Below, in pieces: positions 13,364-25,000 of a DNA stretch of 64,000 nt (positions are counted from its first letter, which is position 1; the number at the start of each line of letters is the position of its first letter). The notes under the pieces are model-generated. The model was not told where the DNA came from. It saw only the letters and a program-made list of their open reading frames with translations, and ran no database searches. A program made the position numbers and the translations under genes. The DNA comes from Rhizophlyctis rosea. Lineage: Eukaryota > Chytridiomycota > Chytridiomycetes > Rhizophlyctidales > Rhizophlyctidaceae. The DNA is taken from positions 1-64,000 of the forward strand of contig JADGJC010000187.1 in the NCBI GenBank assembly GCA_027596075.1. The letters are read 5' to 3'.

Positions 13364-14722
13364 ATGCTTGCTGCGACGCAATTTGACTACAACACCCAGT
13401 ATGTTTCCTGTCCCGCTGGCTATCTTATCTCCATCCCAGAGCACATTGTGCTGGCTATGTTGGATTGGATAGTCGGTCCAAAGCGCTATCCTCATGGGGG
13501 CTTGGAAAGAATTACACTTGAAGGCATCTGCCAACGGCGGCCGTACGAAGTACATCTTGCCCAGGTTGGTGATGAGTTGCTGACTCTGTGCCTCATGTCT
13601 TTATTTAACCGAGCCGACTTGTGGGAGCAGGTGTGCAAAGTGTTTCGTATCCTGGCCTTCCAGTTGAGGGGAGGCCATTGCCTTGATCTCGAGGGGTATA
13701 TTCCAGAATCGAAAAGGCTTCGGCTGGAAGAAGTGTATGATGTCTTCCTTGATGACCCTCTGCGAGTTGCATCCGTACGCACTCTTGAACTTAGTGATAA
13801 TCAAGGCTCAAAGGCTCTGGCTTCTCTTGACCTCTCCAAGCTTCAGCATTTCCGCTTTCTCAGAAGTAGTAGGCTACTTTTCGGGCTCGTCGAACTCCGT
13901 ATTGGAAAAAGTTTGCAAAGGTTTCTCAAAAGCGGCAATCACTCTGGTTGCTTACGTTTACAAAGCTGTGCTATAATCATTGATCGAGGCAACCCACCAT
14001 CCTCCAACATCCTCCAATTCCTCAGCGTCCTGCAAAGTGCGCCACTGACAGAATTCGAACTATATGTGGAATGGGACCAGCCCGAAAATTTTCCTTCCGA
14101 CATGCGCTTCAAATCCGTATCTGACTTGTCTATCTGCATATACATCGTCTTTCCTGATCTCACGACCGCCTTCCCATCTTTACGAAAGCTTTACATCGAT
14201 GAAACGCGCGAAACCCCCCTTTTCCCACCATCTCTGAGCACCCTCACATAGTCGTCGTTGGTCCATTTGGAACTCGCTCACAAAGGCTGGGAACAATCCA
14301 TCACCACCCTCCCAATCTCCACTTGCCGAAATCTTGCCACGCTCGAGATCATCGATCTGGATATCCCACTCAACCAGAATGACGTGGACGCAGTCGTCAA
14401 ACGCCTCTCGCACATGAAAAAGCTTACCACCTTCAAATTGGGAATCCTCAATTCGTCTATCTCATGCGCTCAAGCCCGTCAGATCATGTCTCGAATCCCT
14501 AGTAGGCTAGAATGTGTGCAATTAGCAGTCTGTGACTGGGACATTGGGGAAATACGGAAAGCCCTACACCGTACTTCGCCTCTGAAGCGGTGTGAGGTGT
14601 CAGTGTGTCCTGTACCCGGAATGGAGTATGAGGAGTACATTGATTTCTCGGCTACGGAGGTTAAATGTAGGCGAGAGTTGGGGAGAGAGGACGCTACTTT
14701 TCATTGCGATGTACAGTTATAG
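13364..14722 (+). pseudogene. F-box-like protein, tandem copy 2, interrupted by in-frame TAG
   Basis: This is a diverged duplicate of the gene at 11306. It begins MLAATQFDYNTQ and reaches the F-box-like ISIPEHIVLAMLDWIV. The intron of copy 1 is matched by 13565-13630 (GTTGGT...GAGCAG, 66 nt), which is itself open and in frame, so it could be spliced or read through. The frame is then open to a TAG at 14249-14251 and continues in the same frame, with clear similarity to copy 1, to a second TAG at 14720-14722 (for example ISTCRNLATLEI against IHTCQNLVTLRI). The interruption falls where copy 1 reads TLPPSTAHLKL. The damage is one nonsense codon with no frameshift, so this is a young pseudogene, a truncated but expressed protein of about 270 residues, a readthrough case or a sequencing error. 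Confidence 0.65.
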
Positions 14723-15132
14723 CAGGGTGTTGGTATTTGCGGATGAGGTCTCTATTGAAATGATGAAGCCGTCTTATTAAAACGGGATGTCGTGATGGTG
14801 TGGTTGATCTGCGAAGGAAGGTAACACATGCCCTGGTGGCAGCAACTGGAAGCTGCGTTGTATGCCCAATTGTCCTCAAAGAGCTCCATTCCAACCTTCC
14901 AGATCACGATCAAGGGATATGCATTTGTTTTTACCATGACTTTACATTATATTTCAAGGTTGGGGAAGAGAACAAAGTGCCAAAGGGCCTGCGCGTCGTT
15001 CCCATTTGTTACATCCGAACCCATTCACCCGCACACACAATGTTATGTACATACTTGTCTATCGCCCTGCAATATAGGTGTCTAAAGTACAAATGTGACT
15101 ACAACGGTCATCTAAACTTATCACAATATGTC
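14723..15132. other. Convergent intergenic region
   Basis: Lies between the 3' end of the F-box-like copy 2 (+) and the 3' end of the membrane WD40-like gene (-). No coding exon is seen; both 3' UTRs are expected here. Confidence 0.5.
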
Positions 15133-17300
15133 CTAAACTACCGACTTCCGGTTTATATCATCGCGGCCGACTGTGCTATTGTATGTCCCATTGCTTAATG
15201 GTATTATCTTTGCCCGTGTAAACAAGTGCTTCCCGTCGGGTGTTAAAACCATGGCCGTAACACCACCACTATGACCCTCATATGTATGTGTCAACTCGTA
15301 GCCCCTCCAGTTGGTCAAGGTACCAAAGAAGCTACATTGATGTATCCTTCCTTGCCCATCAGCAGCGAAACCCAAGTCTTTCGGGAAACTATATGCCGTG
15401 ATCGGGTAGGCAATGGTGCTTGTATTGAGGTCTGTCCAACTCGACACCATCAAGTTGGTATCAAGCCAGTTGAAACCATTCGCATGTGCGGCGGCGACGC
15501 TTGTGCCGTTGGTACTAACTTGGACATTACTGCTCCACGTAGTCCAAGTGCCATCACGTGTGGTGCTGTAGTCGAGTATTGTGAATTTGCCTGATGAACC
15601 CATGACGAAGGCGGTGTCATTGATGGCCGCAGAGCTGGAAAGTGGTTGATCGGTGAAACTGGTGAACGCGCTGCGTGCGGATAGGAAGGAGGAAGAGGGA
15701 ATATCGAAAACAAAGGTTCCAGATTGGCCGGCGAATAGTCGTGCACCGATGAACAGTCGAGTGCCGTTAGGCGATAGTGAAATGGTATCGATGGAAGTGA
15801 AATTGACTGTTGGAGAGGTACGATTCGGTGACAACGACGTGATCTGCGCCCCGCTTGAGATATTCCATATTTTGAAGACTCCTGCACTGTCACCGGTAAA
15901 TAGCCTATTGCTGTTTTGATCAGCCACAATTGTATTGACTGGTGCCGCATGACCCACAAACGAACGAATTGGATTGCCCGCTGATGTCCACTGGGTGATG
16001 GAGAAATTTGCGGAGCTGGTGGTTACACTGAATATGCTGCTTCCATCGGCACTGACAGAGAGCTGCTTGATTTCGATGCCGTCGGCGAATGTGCTGACCG
16101 GGGCGATTGGTGTTGTGGAAGGATCAGGAGGATTTGGCCTATTCTTTTGCTGGATATAGACAACGAGGATGACTACGATACCGATAAGTATTAGGAAGGT
16201 GACGCCGATGCAGATTGTCCATTTCTGTTTTCGTGGAGGTAGCCGTGAAAACTTTGCGATCAGTCCTGGCTTCGGTGATTTGGGGCTCGTGGGTGATTCA
16301 ACTGATTCAGGGCGGGTGCCGTTGCGGGGGATTTGCGGAGAAATGTTGCGATATGCGGGGTCCAGTGGTACTCCCTCCGCAGGACCTGTACCTCGAGCAC
16401 CCGATTCTGTCAAAACAAAAATAACCAACTATATAAGGATCTCATGATAACCAGATCGCGCCGGTCTCTTCTAATGGAAAGGTTCACAAGTCATACCTTC
16501 GTGAATGACATGAGGCTGCCATGTATTGATGATGGGTATTGCATCTTGAACGCGATCCCCAGCAGACAAACCGCTGGCATTAACAAGATTCATATGTCCA
16601 GCCGTTGTAGAAGGTTCTCCCATACTATTCCGTGAATAAACGCCATTTCCGCCTTCCTGAACCTCACGCTCTGCCGGTATAACGTTGTGCAATGCTGCTA
16701 ATATGCCATTATCCGCAGCAAGGGTCCAGGATTGCGAAGCCGCAGCTTTGGTAGTCCGATGAGGCAAGGGTGGGGGCTTTTCGCGTCTGCTGTCTTCTGT
16801 CAAGGATGACGGACGGGAGTGGGTAGGATGTACGGAGGTAGGAGGTCGGTAGGGTGGAAGGTCTATGTGTTCTGTGGTGGCGATAAACTGATCCTGTACA
16901 TCTTGGACAACCAACAAGCGCACCCTGAAAGCATTGTGATGAATGTCGGTGCCATCTCATTGATTAAGAGTACACAATCTTACCGATCTTTAGGCGAAGA
17001 CTGGGTGAAGACTTCGTCTACAGTCTGGTATGCGAGGAGAAGCTGTGCATTAGGGAAGGCAAGGCGGATGTCTTCTCCGACTGTATCCAATCGGCTATCG
17101 GAAAGCGATACGTCATCATTCGAGAGGTCGTATAGTTGCAATAAGTTGATTTGACGGGTAGAAAGAGGTCCGATAAGTGCTGCTGCAGCTTCTATTTTCA
17201 AATCGGTCACGTTCTTGGTTGCCGGGTCTTTGACGCGAATGTTTGCAGCTCCTCTCCGATCCCCCCATAGGACAGACAAAATTACAAGATCCTGAGCCAT
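15133..17300 (-). CDS. Ubiquitin-like / single-pass transmembrane / WD40-like protein
   Basis: Three exons (16984-17300, 16497-16924, 15133-16406; donors GTAAGA and GTATGA) give about 672 residues from ATG at 17300. Residues 1-105 (MAQDLVILSVLWGDRRG..., TDLKIEAAAALIG, INLLQLYDLSNDDVSL) look like a ubiquitin-like header, somewhat like those of Crinkler-type proteins. A Pro/Ser/Thr-rich linker follows. A hydrophobic helix at about 313-332 (ICIGVTFLILIGIVVILVVY) is flanked by RKQKW on its N-terminal side, predicting a cytosolic N-terminus. The C-terminal 330 residues carry WD40-like units (SADGSSIFSV, FVGHAAPVNTIVAD, NRLFTGDSAGVFKIWN, YEGHSGGVTAMVLTPDGKHLFT) rich in N-x-S/T sequons, fitting an extracellular or lumenal propeller. 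The combination suggests a surface receptor or scaffold. I know no named homologue, and the function is inference. Confidence 0.65.
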
Positions 17301-20024
17301 CAAGGCATAGGCATTTCCCAGTCAACACTTCAAGTTGATCGATCTATGCTTAAGGGGGTTCTGTTAATGCATGGCATGTTTGGCTATTTGAACATCCTGA
17401 CAGATTGAGAGCATAACTCAGAGGAGAAGGGAAATGCATGATGCGGGGGGTGGGAAGATATGAGGAAGCACTTGTTTTGGAAAGGTGGGCAACGCTGTGC
17501 GACAACCAACCTGCAACACAAAGCTTGGTGGCATGGTCTGTCATTGCTTATGCGATACGACCAGCCCGAAAGCCCCATCCACAGTTGCTGTCTTTGGGGT
17601 CCTTGCAGGTGTCCGGAGCATGTAGGGACGAATCGGGAGATGCGCTGTTCAGAAACCTTCACAATCTTCTGATGTATATCTCCGGATCTGTAATCGAAGT
17701 AAGTTCTACCTTCTCTCAACCGGTAAAGACGTTGATGTCGAACAGAAACAGTTGGCTCTATATTTGGGGGTTTGTTCAGCCCATTTTGATGGGAAGAGCT
17801 TTTGAAGCGACGATAGCTTAGTATGACAAAGCTCTGTCAAGCTCGCCAACAGCAGCGGTTGCGATATGCCAAAACTTTAAGTGCCCGCCATGTACTGTGC
17901 AACTCTCTCGTGTTGTTTCATTGACTTACCCAGCTGGACGTGCCACTCATGTTTGGGTAGGGGAGTGGAACGAATCAATGATGCCATATTCAACCGGTCC
18001 TAGTAACCTGCGTGGTGTAAATAAACAGTGTAATGGAATTGCCGACTTGCAATTTCAGGCAGTGCTGCGCCACGGGTGCAAAAGGTTGCAGAAATATGCA
18101 ACAGGTTCACAAACAAAACGCCAGGAGCACCCATCCACTCTAACTGTTCACGAAATACATGCGCGTCACTTAGTCGAACGGCCTTAATAAAGGGACAAAG
18201 TTTCCAATCACATCTCTTCAAAAGTCGCTGTGGATTTCCGTCAGGAGGTAATGATGTCTTCTTTTTGTCGCAAGTTAGAATTGTCCGATTGCGGTTGCTG
18301 AGTTTCTGAAGGTAGTACTTCATGCATGTAAACTGGTTGAATGGAGGGCGGCGGACATAAAATTGCACTTTGAAGTTACGTCACTACTCTTGACAGGCGG
18401 GAGGTGTGAGATTTGCATGCAAAGATATATATGGTGTGCCGGCACATGAACGAAACATAGGGTACTGCCGTAATATCCGGCTTTGGAGATCTTGAACGCA
18501 ACTACAGAGAGGGTGTCTGTCAATCCGTATGTGCCTCCATTTTTATGTTATTGAGAGGGCAAAAAAGTAAAAACCTCTGGGCTAGGAGGATTTTGGCATA
18601 TGGAACGAAATGCTCGTATATTCAGATTTACGTTCCATTCGCGAAGCTTGGACATTCGATGTGCAGCAGGTGGAATGGCTGACAATACTTCATCCAGGAA
18701 CCCTTCAATACGGACGCATGTCAATCCATCACCGCGGGGCGGGAATTGTGACCACGGTCGTCATGTCTCACTGCTTGGAAGTAGCGGAAATCCTGATCGA
18801 CGCTTGACCTGTACCACTTGCCACTGTCAAATCTTAATCAAGGGTCGTGAACGGCGACGGTGATTCGGTAGTACTGGTGATTCCTTTTTTGTACAGCGGT
18901 GCGATGGGAGAACCAAGACTGTACGCCCAGTCACAATGTTGTACTTAATTTATGTGTGTCAAGGAAAAAGGAAATGGGAACGTTCGCCGCGGATAGTGCA
19001 GACCACACCGATTGAATCGGTCGATCTCGAGACTTGAATTGCACAGCAGTTTTGTCTTATTAATGTGGACATGATAGCGCTCGGATCTGAGACGTACGTA
19101 ACTCAGTAAGTATTTCAAACTTCGAAGTTTAGAGCAGACATGTCAAGAATCATGCGACGTTGGGGCTCCCTAGGTCACGATACGTCGCTTTCGTTTCACC
19201 CGAGGGACCATTGCTCTCGGTCAGAACGGAACCAGTCTTCCTCAATTTTGAAGCAAAAAAGGCATTGCTGACAGAATGTTCCGCAGGTTTTCAATCAAGA
19301 AAAAGGAGGTGTCGATGAAGCGAATAGCTGCACTTTGAGGGTGTGCACTCTCTTCGCAGATTCAAAGTAGTAGATGCAATGAAAGAATGCAAGCAATCTC
19401 CTTCTCGTTGAATCTTCAACCAAGACCTCCCAATGCCAACAAGTCACGAAGACGATTAAAAAAAAAACATTTATCGACTTGAGGATTTCCACGGATCATC
19501 TCTCTTCTTCTCATAGAGGTTTGGCCTGCTCCTGTGTACGACACTCCCGAGACTGGATCACGATACCTACAATTTCTACAAAGATGGTGTGCGATGCCGT
19601 CCCACTGTCGAGCTCCACTGCACAGAAAAAACAATGGACACCAAAACGGTCATGATGTTGGTCGGCAGATCCGTTCCGTTGATTAGCATAGTTTGTATTC
19701 CACATGAAAATAAGTCGTGACCAAAATATGTTAGTGCTGCATAGCGCCTCAAAAGTAGCTTCCGTCGGGGAAAGCAATGCACCTGAATCTTTTTCGAAAA
19801 ACAATCTTTGACAATAACGGCAACAAACCGAAGGCAAGTTTCCATCAAATTCGCTTTGTGACAACCCATCTTTAATTGATCGTAGACCAAAAGGATTACC
19901 ACACATTCTGATCAACACCGGGACCGAGATCAACACTACGTCCCCATTCACATTTTACAGCGCAATAACCACATCAAACCCACTCTCATTCCCCGCCTTC
20001 CATTTCCCCTCCACCCTCATCTTC
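17301..20024. other. Intergenic; no gene recognised
   Basis: About 2.7 kb with only scattered short open frames in all six frames. No motif, tRNA, transposase or repeat was recognised. The first few hundred bases must contain the promoter of the membrane WD40-like gene. Confidence 0.45.
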
Positions 20025-22085
20025 CTACCCTCCCCCACCACCCCCACCCCCATCCTCCCTCCCCCTCGCAAACCCCCTCTCCCGAACCTCCAACGCCCCA
20101 TTCGTCCTGGTAACAAGCCACCCACTAATATCCGTCGCAAACACCACATCTCCCATCGTCATGAAACTCGGCTTCCCACCCCCTACTGCCGTCACTCCTC
20201 CCTCCCCTCCCTTCCCTTCTCTCCGGGTCCCCTCCTCGGGTTTATTCACGTCCTCTGATGTTGACGCGGGTGTTAGACCCGGCCTCTTCCCCTTCGGTGG
20301 CGTCGTACTCCCCGCTTTTTCTCCCGCACCGGGACCGAAGCGGGGTGCGCGTGGTGGTGATTGTTGTTGCTCCGAGTCGTCGGAGGCTTCTGTTCGTTTT
20401 TTAGGACTGACGGAACTTCGTGCGGGTGATACAGAGGATGGATCTGACGTTGTTGACCCGCCGGTGGGGGACGACCGAATTTTCGAATGGATTTGGTGGA
20501 TGGTGTTTTTTATGTAGTTCTATTCGAATATGAAGACCGAAAACCAAAGAAAAAAAAAAAAGAGAGAAGTCAAATCAGTAATCGAACCACGCAACCCATC
20601 CAGACAATTTTCATCCGATATGCCCCAAAAAACCTTCTTCTCCCTCCATCACCCCCCGAACCAACTCCCCCTTCAACGAAAAACCCACATACCTGAACAC
20701 CCAACCCCAAAAGCTCAACCGCATCCTCCCCAACCTCGCTCTGCAACCCACTAACCGCACACAAAAACTTCATGCGCGCCAACAACGTTTCCCGGCTCGG
20801 CAGGTCGCGTTCTTCCACGCAGGTGCGCGGGATCTCGCCGCCCGTGAGGACTGGCGGTGGGGGGTGGGTGTAGTAGGGTAGGGAAAGGAGGGGTGGTTGG
20901 GAGGGGAGTGTGGGTGGTGGGGGGCGGTCCTGTTGTGGGAAAAGGGGGTGGGGTTGGTGAGTATATGGCGTGATGAAAATGAATCATGCCAATCGGCTCA
21001 TGGAAGGGTAACGTGTGCGAGCTCATGTCCCAAAGTCCCAATCCAGCCGCGCTCAAAAAAACCAACGACAACATGAATGGAATCCAAAAATCCAAAACCC
21101 ATAATACCCCCAATAAAAAACCCAAAAACCAAAACCGCCACAAACAAAAAGGAAAACTCACCAACAAACTCCTAACCCGTCCCCTCTCCCCACCCTCCAA
21201 ACTAATAACCTGCCTAGTCCTATAAACCTTCTTCACATCCGGCCCACTCATCCCCCCAAACGCATCCCCATCATCCTGCGCCTTCCTCTTGACACCCCCT
21301 GCCCCTCCCCCAACACCCCTCCCCTCCTCCCCCCGTGGCAGAAACTCCACACTCCGCGCCACACCCTCCGGTACCGGTAACTTCTTCGTAGCGTTGTAGA
21401 GTATAGCGGTAATCAGAGCGTTGTGAAGGCGAATGCCTCTGGGGCCTAGGATTGAAGTAGCGACGTCGTCGAAATCGGATTTGGAGCATTTGCCGGAGAG
21501 GAAGAGTTTGAGTTTTTGCCAGTAGAGGGTGGCTTTGGCGTGTTGTGGGGGGAGGTTGGGGTTTGTTGGTGGGGCGAAAGATGATGATGATGATGAGGAG
21601 GAGGAAGAAGATGATGTGGAGGATGTTAGGTAGTCTGCGAGGGCTTTTTTGAGGGCTTGGGTGTCGCGGCGGCCGTTTGGGAGGGTGTAAGGGCGTCGGA
21701 TGGGGTTAGGTGATGGTGGTGGTTTTTTGGGTTGGTTTGTGGTTGGGGCGCGATGGGATGTGGATGATGGTGGGCGACCGTTTAGGAGGGATGTTGGTGT
21801 GCGTGTGATGGTGGGGCGTGATGATGGGTGGTGATGTTGGTGCTGCTGTTGAGTGATTTTCAAAGGTTGTGTGCCGTTTGATGTGCCTCCTATTCCATTC
21901 GTATGCCGTCCACTTCCCGAATTACCTATCGATGAACTCCCTCCATTCATGATGCTACTACTGTCATTCATGCTTCCATTTATGACTGGCCCCGCTCCGT
22001 TCCCTATTCGTCGATCAGCAAACCCTTCATCCCCAGGTCCCAATATCCGCCCACCGTCCGGCCATCCTGAAGGAGCGACCTCCAT
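20025..22085 (-). CDS. HFI1: SAGA complex subunit Hfi1/Ada1 (TADA1-like)
   Basis: Three exons (21162-22085, 20693-20929, 20025-20519) keep frame and give about 551 residues, somewhat longer than yeast Hfi1. The SAGA-Tad1 signature is clear in exon 1: LYWQKLKLFLSGKCSKSDFD, then LGPRGIRLHNALITAILYN. Exon 2 carries the second conserved block (IPRTCVEERDLPSRETLLARM and VGEDAVELLGLGVQ), and exon 3 continues it as NYIKNTIHQIHSKIR. Hfi1 forms a histone-fold heterodimer in the core of the SAGA coactivator in the nucleus (family knowledge). The N-terminus is low-complexity, with a long Ser run at about 21580-21625, and the C-terminus ends in a Gly run. I chose the first ATG in the conserved frame (22085); the frame stays open above it, so an upstream exon is possible. 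Confidence 0.85.
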
Positions 22086-25000
22086 TGTGGTGGACGAGCC
22101 GGATCTCGTTATTTCTTCGAGTGTGTGTCGTGCAGCCTCTTTTAGCACGTTGCTGTCGAGGGAAGGGGAAGGGTGGGAAGGAAGGGTGGGTGGACGTGGA
22201 TAGAGAGAAGCACCACCTTCCTGACCCGACCAGCCGTGAGGAGTGGACGTTGTTGAATAAAGATGCAGTTTGACGTTTGGTGTTGGGTTGACGGTTGAGA
22301 GAGTGCGGATTGAAGCGGGCGTGGGAGAATGTTAAGGGCCTGAAAATCTGATCCAACAAAAATATTCGGGTGCAAACGTGCCAGCTGAGCGTGTAAGCCT
22401 GCGTCGATGGAGCTTACAAAGCCCCAATAAGAGTGATCAGCGCGTGAATGTGGAGAGTAGCTATTATTGCGTATGATACGGAGTGCTATGTGAGAAACAC
22501 CTTTGCGATTGTTCAAGTGGGAAAGACCTGCGAGTAACAACACGGTCAGCACCATGGCAAAAGTCATGTTACCAACCCACACCCGATCGAAAGCTCCACA
22601 AATACTTCGAGATGTGTATTCAACATACCAAACAGTGTTATGTGCAGCGAGTGCCTCACCTTACAATACTATGGTTGTAACGTGATAGTGTAAATTGGAG
22701 TTGTAAATTGGGGATGAAGGAGAGGGTTGTTGTCAAAAGTGCAAGTGGGTGCGAGAGTGTCCTTGTCCAGAAGGACCCATATCAGCAATGGCATCATACG
22801 GGATGGAATGACAAATAATGTGTCACACACACGAGGGTCCTATGGGATTTGGCTACAAAGGCCGATGAACTGACAATTACCCATGGCCAAGGAAAATTTT
22901 TCCCTCTGAGTGATCTGAAGTTTTGAACTGGACATTACGAAAACAATTGCACAACTTGCGATAACTGTACATGATCAGGATGCGTCAAGGTACTCATGCG
23001 GCAGGCGCAGTCAAAAATTATGAACTGATTCGGGTGAAGTTGTGGAAAGTATGCTGAATTCGAACAGGCAGCAGCACGCCTGGCACGTACTTAAACCTGT
23101 ACGGACGCACGGATCTGTGATATTTTGGCGTTTGGCCCGAACATTGTTGAGACTATTGTCCTGAGAATGTCGAGTTGATATCCTCGACATACAGGTCCTC
23201 CTTCTGTCGTTTTGTACCCTCCGACATTTCACTTAACTTTTGCATTAACCAGCAATTTCCCTGCTTCCTTCACATTAGCGTGCTTCCACCGTTTTGTAAT
23301 ATAGTTCGTGCAATGGGAACCTTATCCGGATGCCAAGCATACTTCTGGCGAAGCATGCCTTCCGAACATAGTGGTAGATACTAGATGGTCCTAACGCCTA
23401 CTTGAATGGGTGGACGAGCAGTCGTACACACCAAAACGAATGACTAAGCATTGCTTCCACCACTCATTTGGGTCATGTATGTAGAGTGTTGATCTCACAG
23501 TACACATCACCGTGCACTACTCCAAAAGTGTTTCCAATAATTGTATCTCTCTAGTCAAAAATTCTATCAGACGCTTCATTTCCTCCTCTTTTCCCATCTA
23601 AAGGTTCCTTACATCGCCCATTCATGAATCAACCCATAGTCATAGTTGCATTGACCAAACTGTGAGACGCTATAAGGCCTCACCAGACATTTACTTTTGT
23701 CATGAGTTTTGCATCCACTGCCAAAAATTAATCCGATCACATGTATGGTGCAAACGCATTCCCCCAAGTTCAATCAGACGTCATTTCAAACACATTGCCG
23801 GCAGAACAGATAAATCGCCGGATACATCGACGATGTGGTAATGGTTAGTGATGTCGCAGTTTCGTCCGTTATAATTTAATGACATTCGAGAGGAATGATA
23901 AGATCGGCATTCCTCAGTTAAGACCGAGGAGAAATTGCGTCAAAAAAAAACAATGCAACCATTAGGAGAGATACATATGATCAATCGGTCAATGAACCTT
24001 CATATGACATGCCCGCCCATCCAGGGAACTTCAATGGAACCTGCGTCAAAAAGCGTTAGGAACGATCAAAAGAGTGAATGCCAAACTCCGATCATGTTCA
24101 AGAAACCAAGAATGTAGATGTCAACAATGCGAAACGAGTGCACACCACAAATTGCAATTCGTTGTGTGAGAGGAATCNNNNNNNNNNAGAAAAGGAGTCG
24201 GAAATCCTGATTTATTGTCAGTGAGAGGGGAGAGATCCAGCATCTCAGCAGTCACGAAGTCATGGGACATTGGGTAGGGTGAATATCACCTCGTTGACAT
24301 CGCAACATAACTACATATTTCCCCCCACTTGGGACATTGGCGATTCCAAGCAAACAGTCAACCGGGCGTTTCGACCAATGTGGGGCCCTCACGTGAGGCT
24401 TCACAACCTTAATTCAGCCTGCCTTTGAAGTATCATCCTTTTTGGTGTCTTTCCTTAATTGTTAGCTCACTGTCTGGTCCTATTGTTCTCAATATCCTCG
24501 CCATCGAATGATTTCGAGCAGCTTCAACCACCGTCAGTTGCCGTTACTGTCGGCAATGGGCCATGTATAACAGTGGATGACTTGACGCCGACTTCCAGTT
24601 CTGCACAAAAAGAACCACACTGCCATAAGGGCTCACGGAGGGATTCTGTATGTTGGTGCGCGCAACATGCCCGTCTCAGCATCGATCCGTCAGCACGACT
24701 GGTGCAAAAAGCAGTGTGAAGTTTGGTTGAACCTCAACCACTGTGCAAAGTTTCTGAGTAATCCGTAATATGGGAAAACATGAAGGATTGAGAATAGCTT
24801 ATGATGGGAGAGCGTCGAAGCGTTGAGGAGTAATTAACCGGTTTTTCCTCGTGAATTAGAACTGAGTGAGTGAGTGTTTACTATCTCTTTTTTGCCCGGA
24901 TGAACTGTCACACATTCGATCTGAAATCATTTCATCGCCCAACCAAAAAGTAAATCATAAAAGCCCGCACCATTCATGTGAGCGCGCATACTCGGGAACG

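Noticed and set aside
16984..17300. A definite Crinkler effector header
   Set aside because: The spacing of hydrophobic residues is reminiscent only. No LxLFLAK-type motif is present, so it is described as ubiquitin-like without the name.
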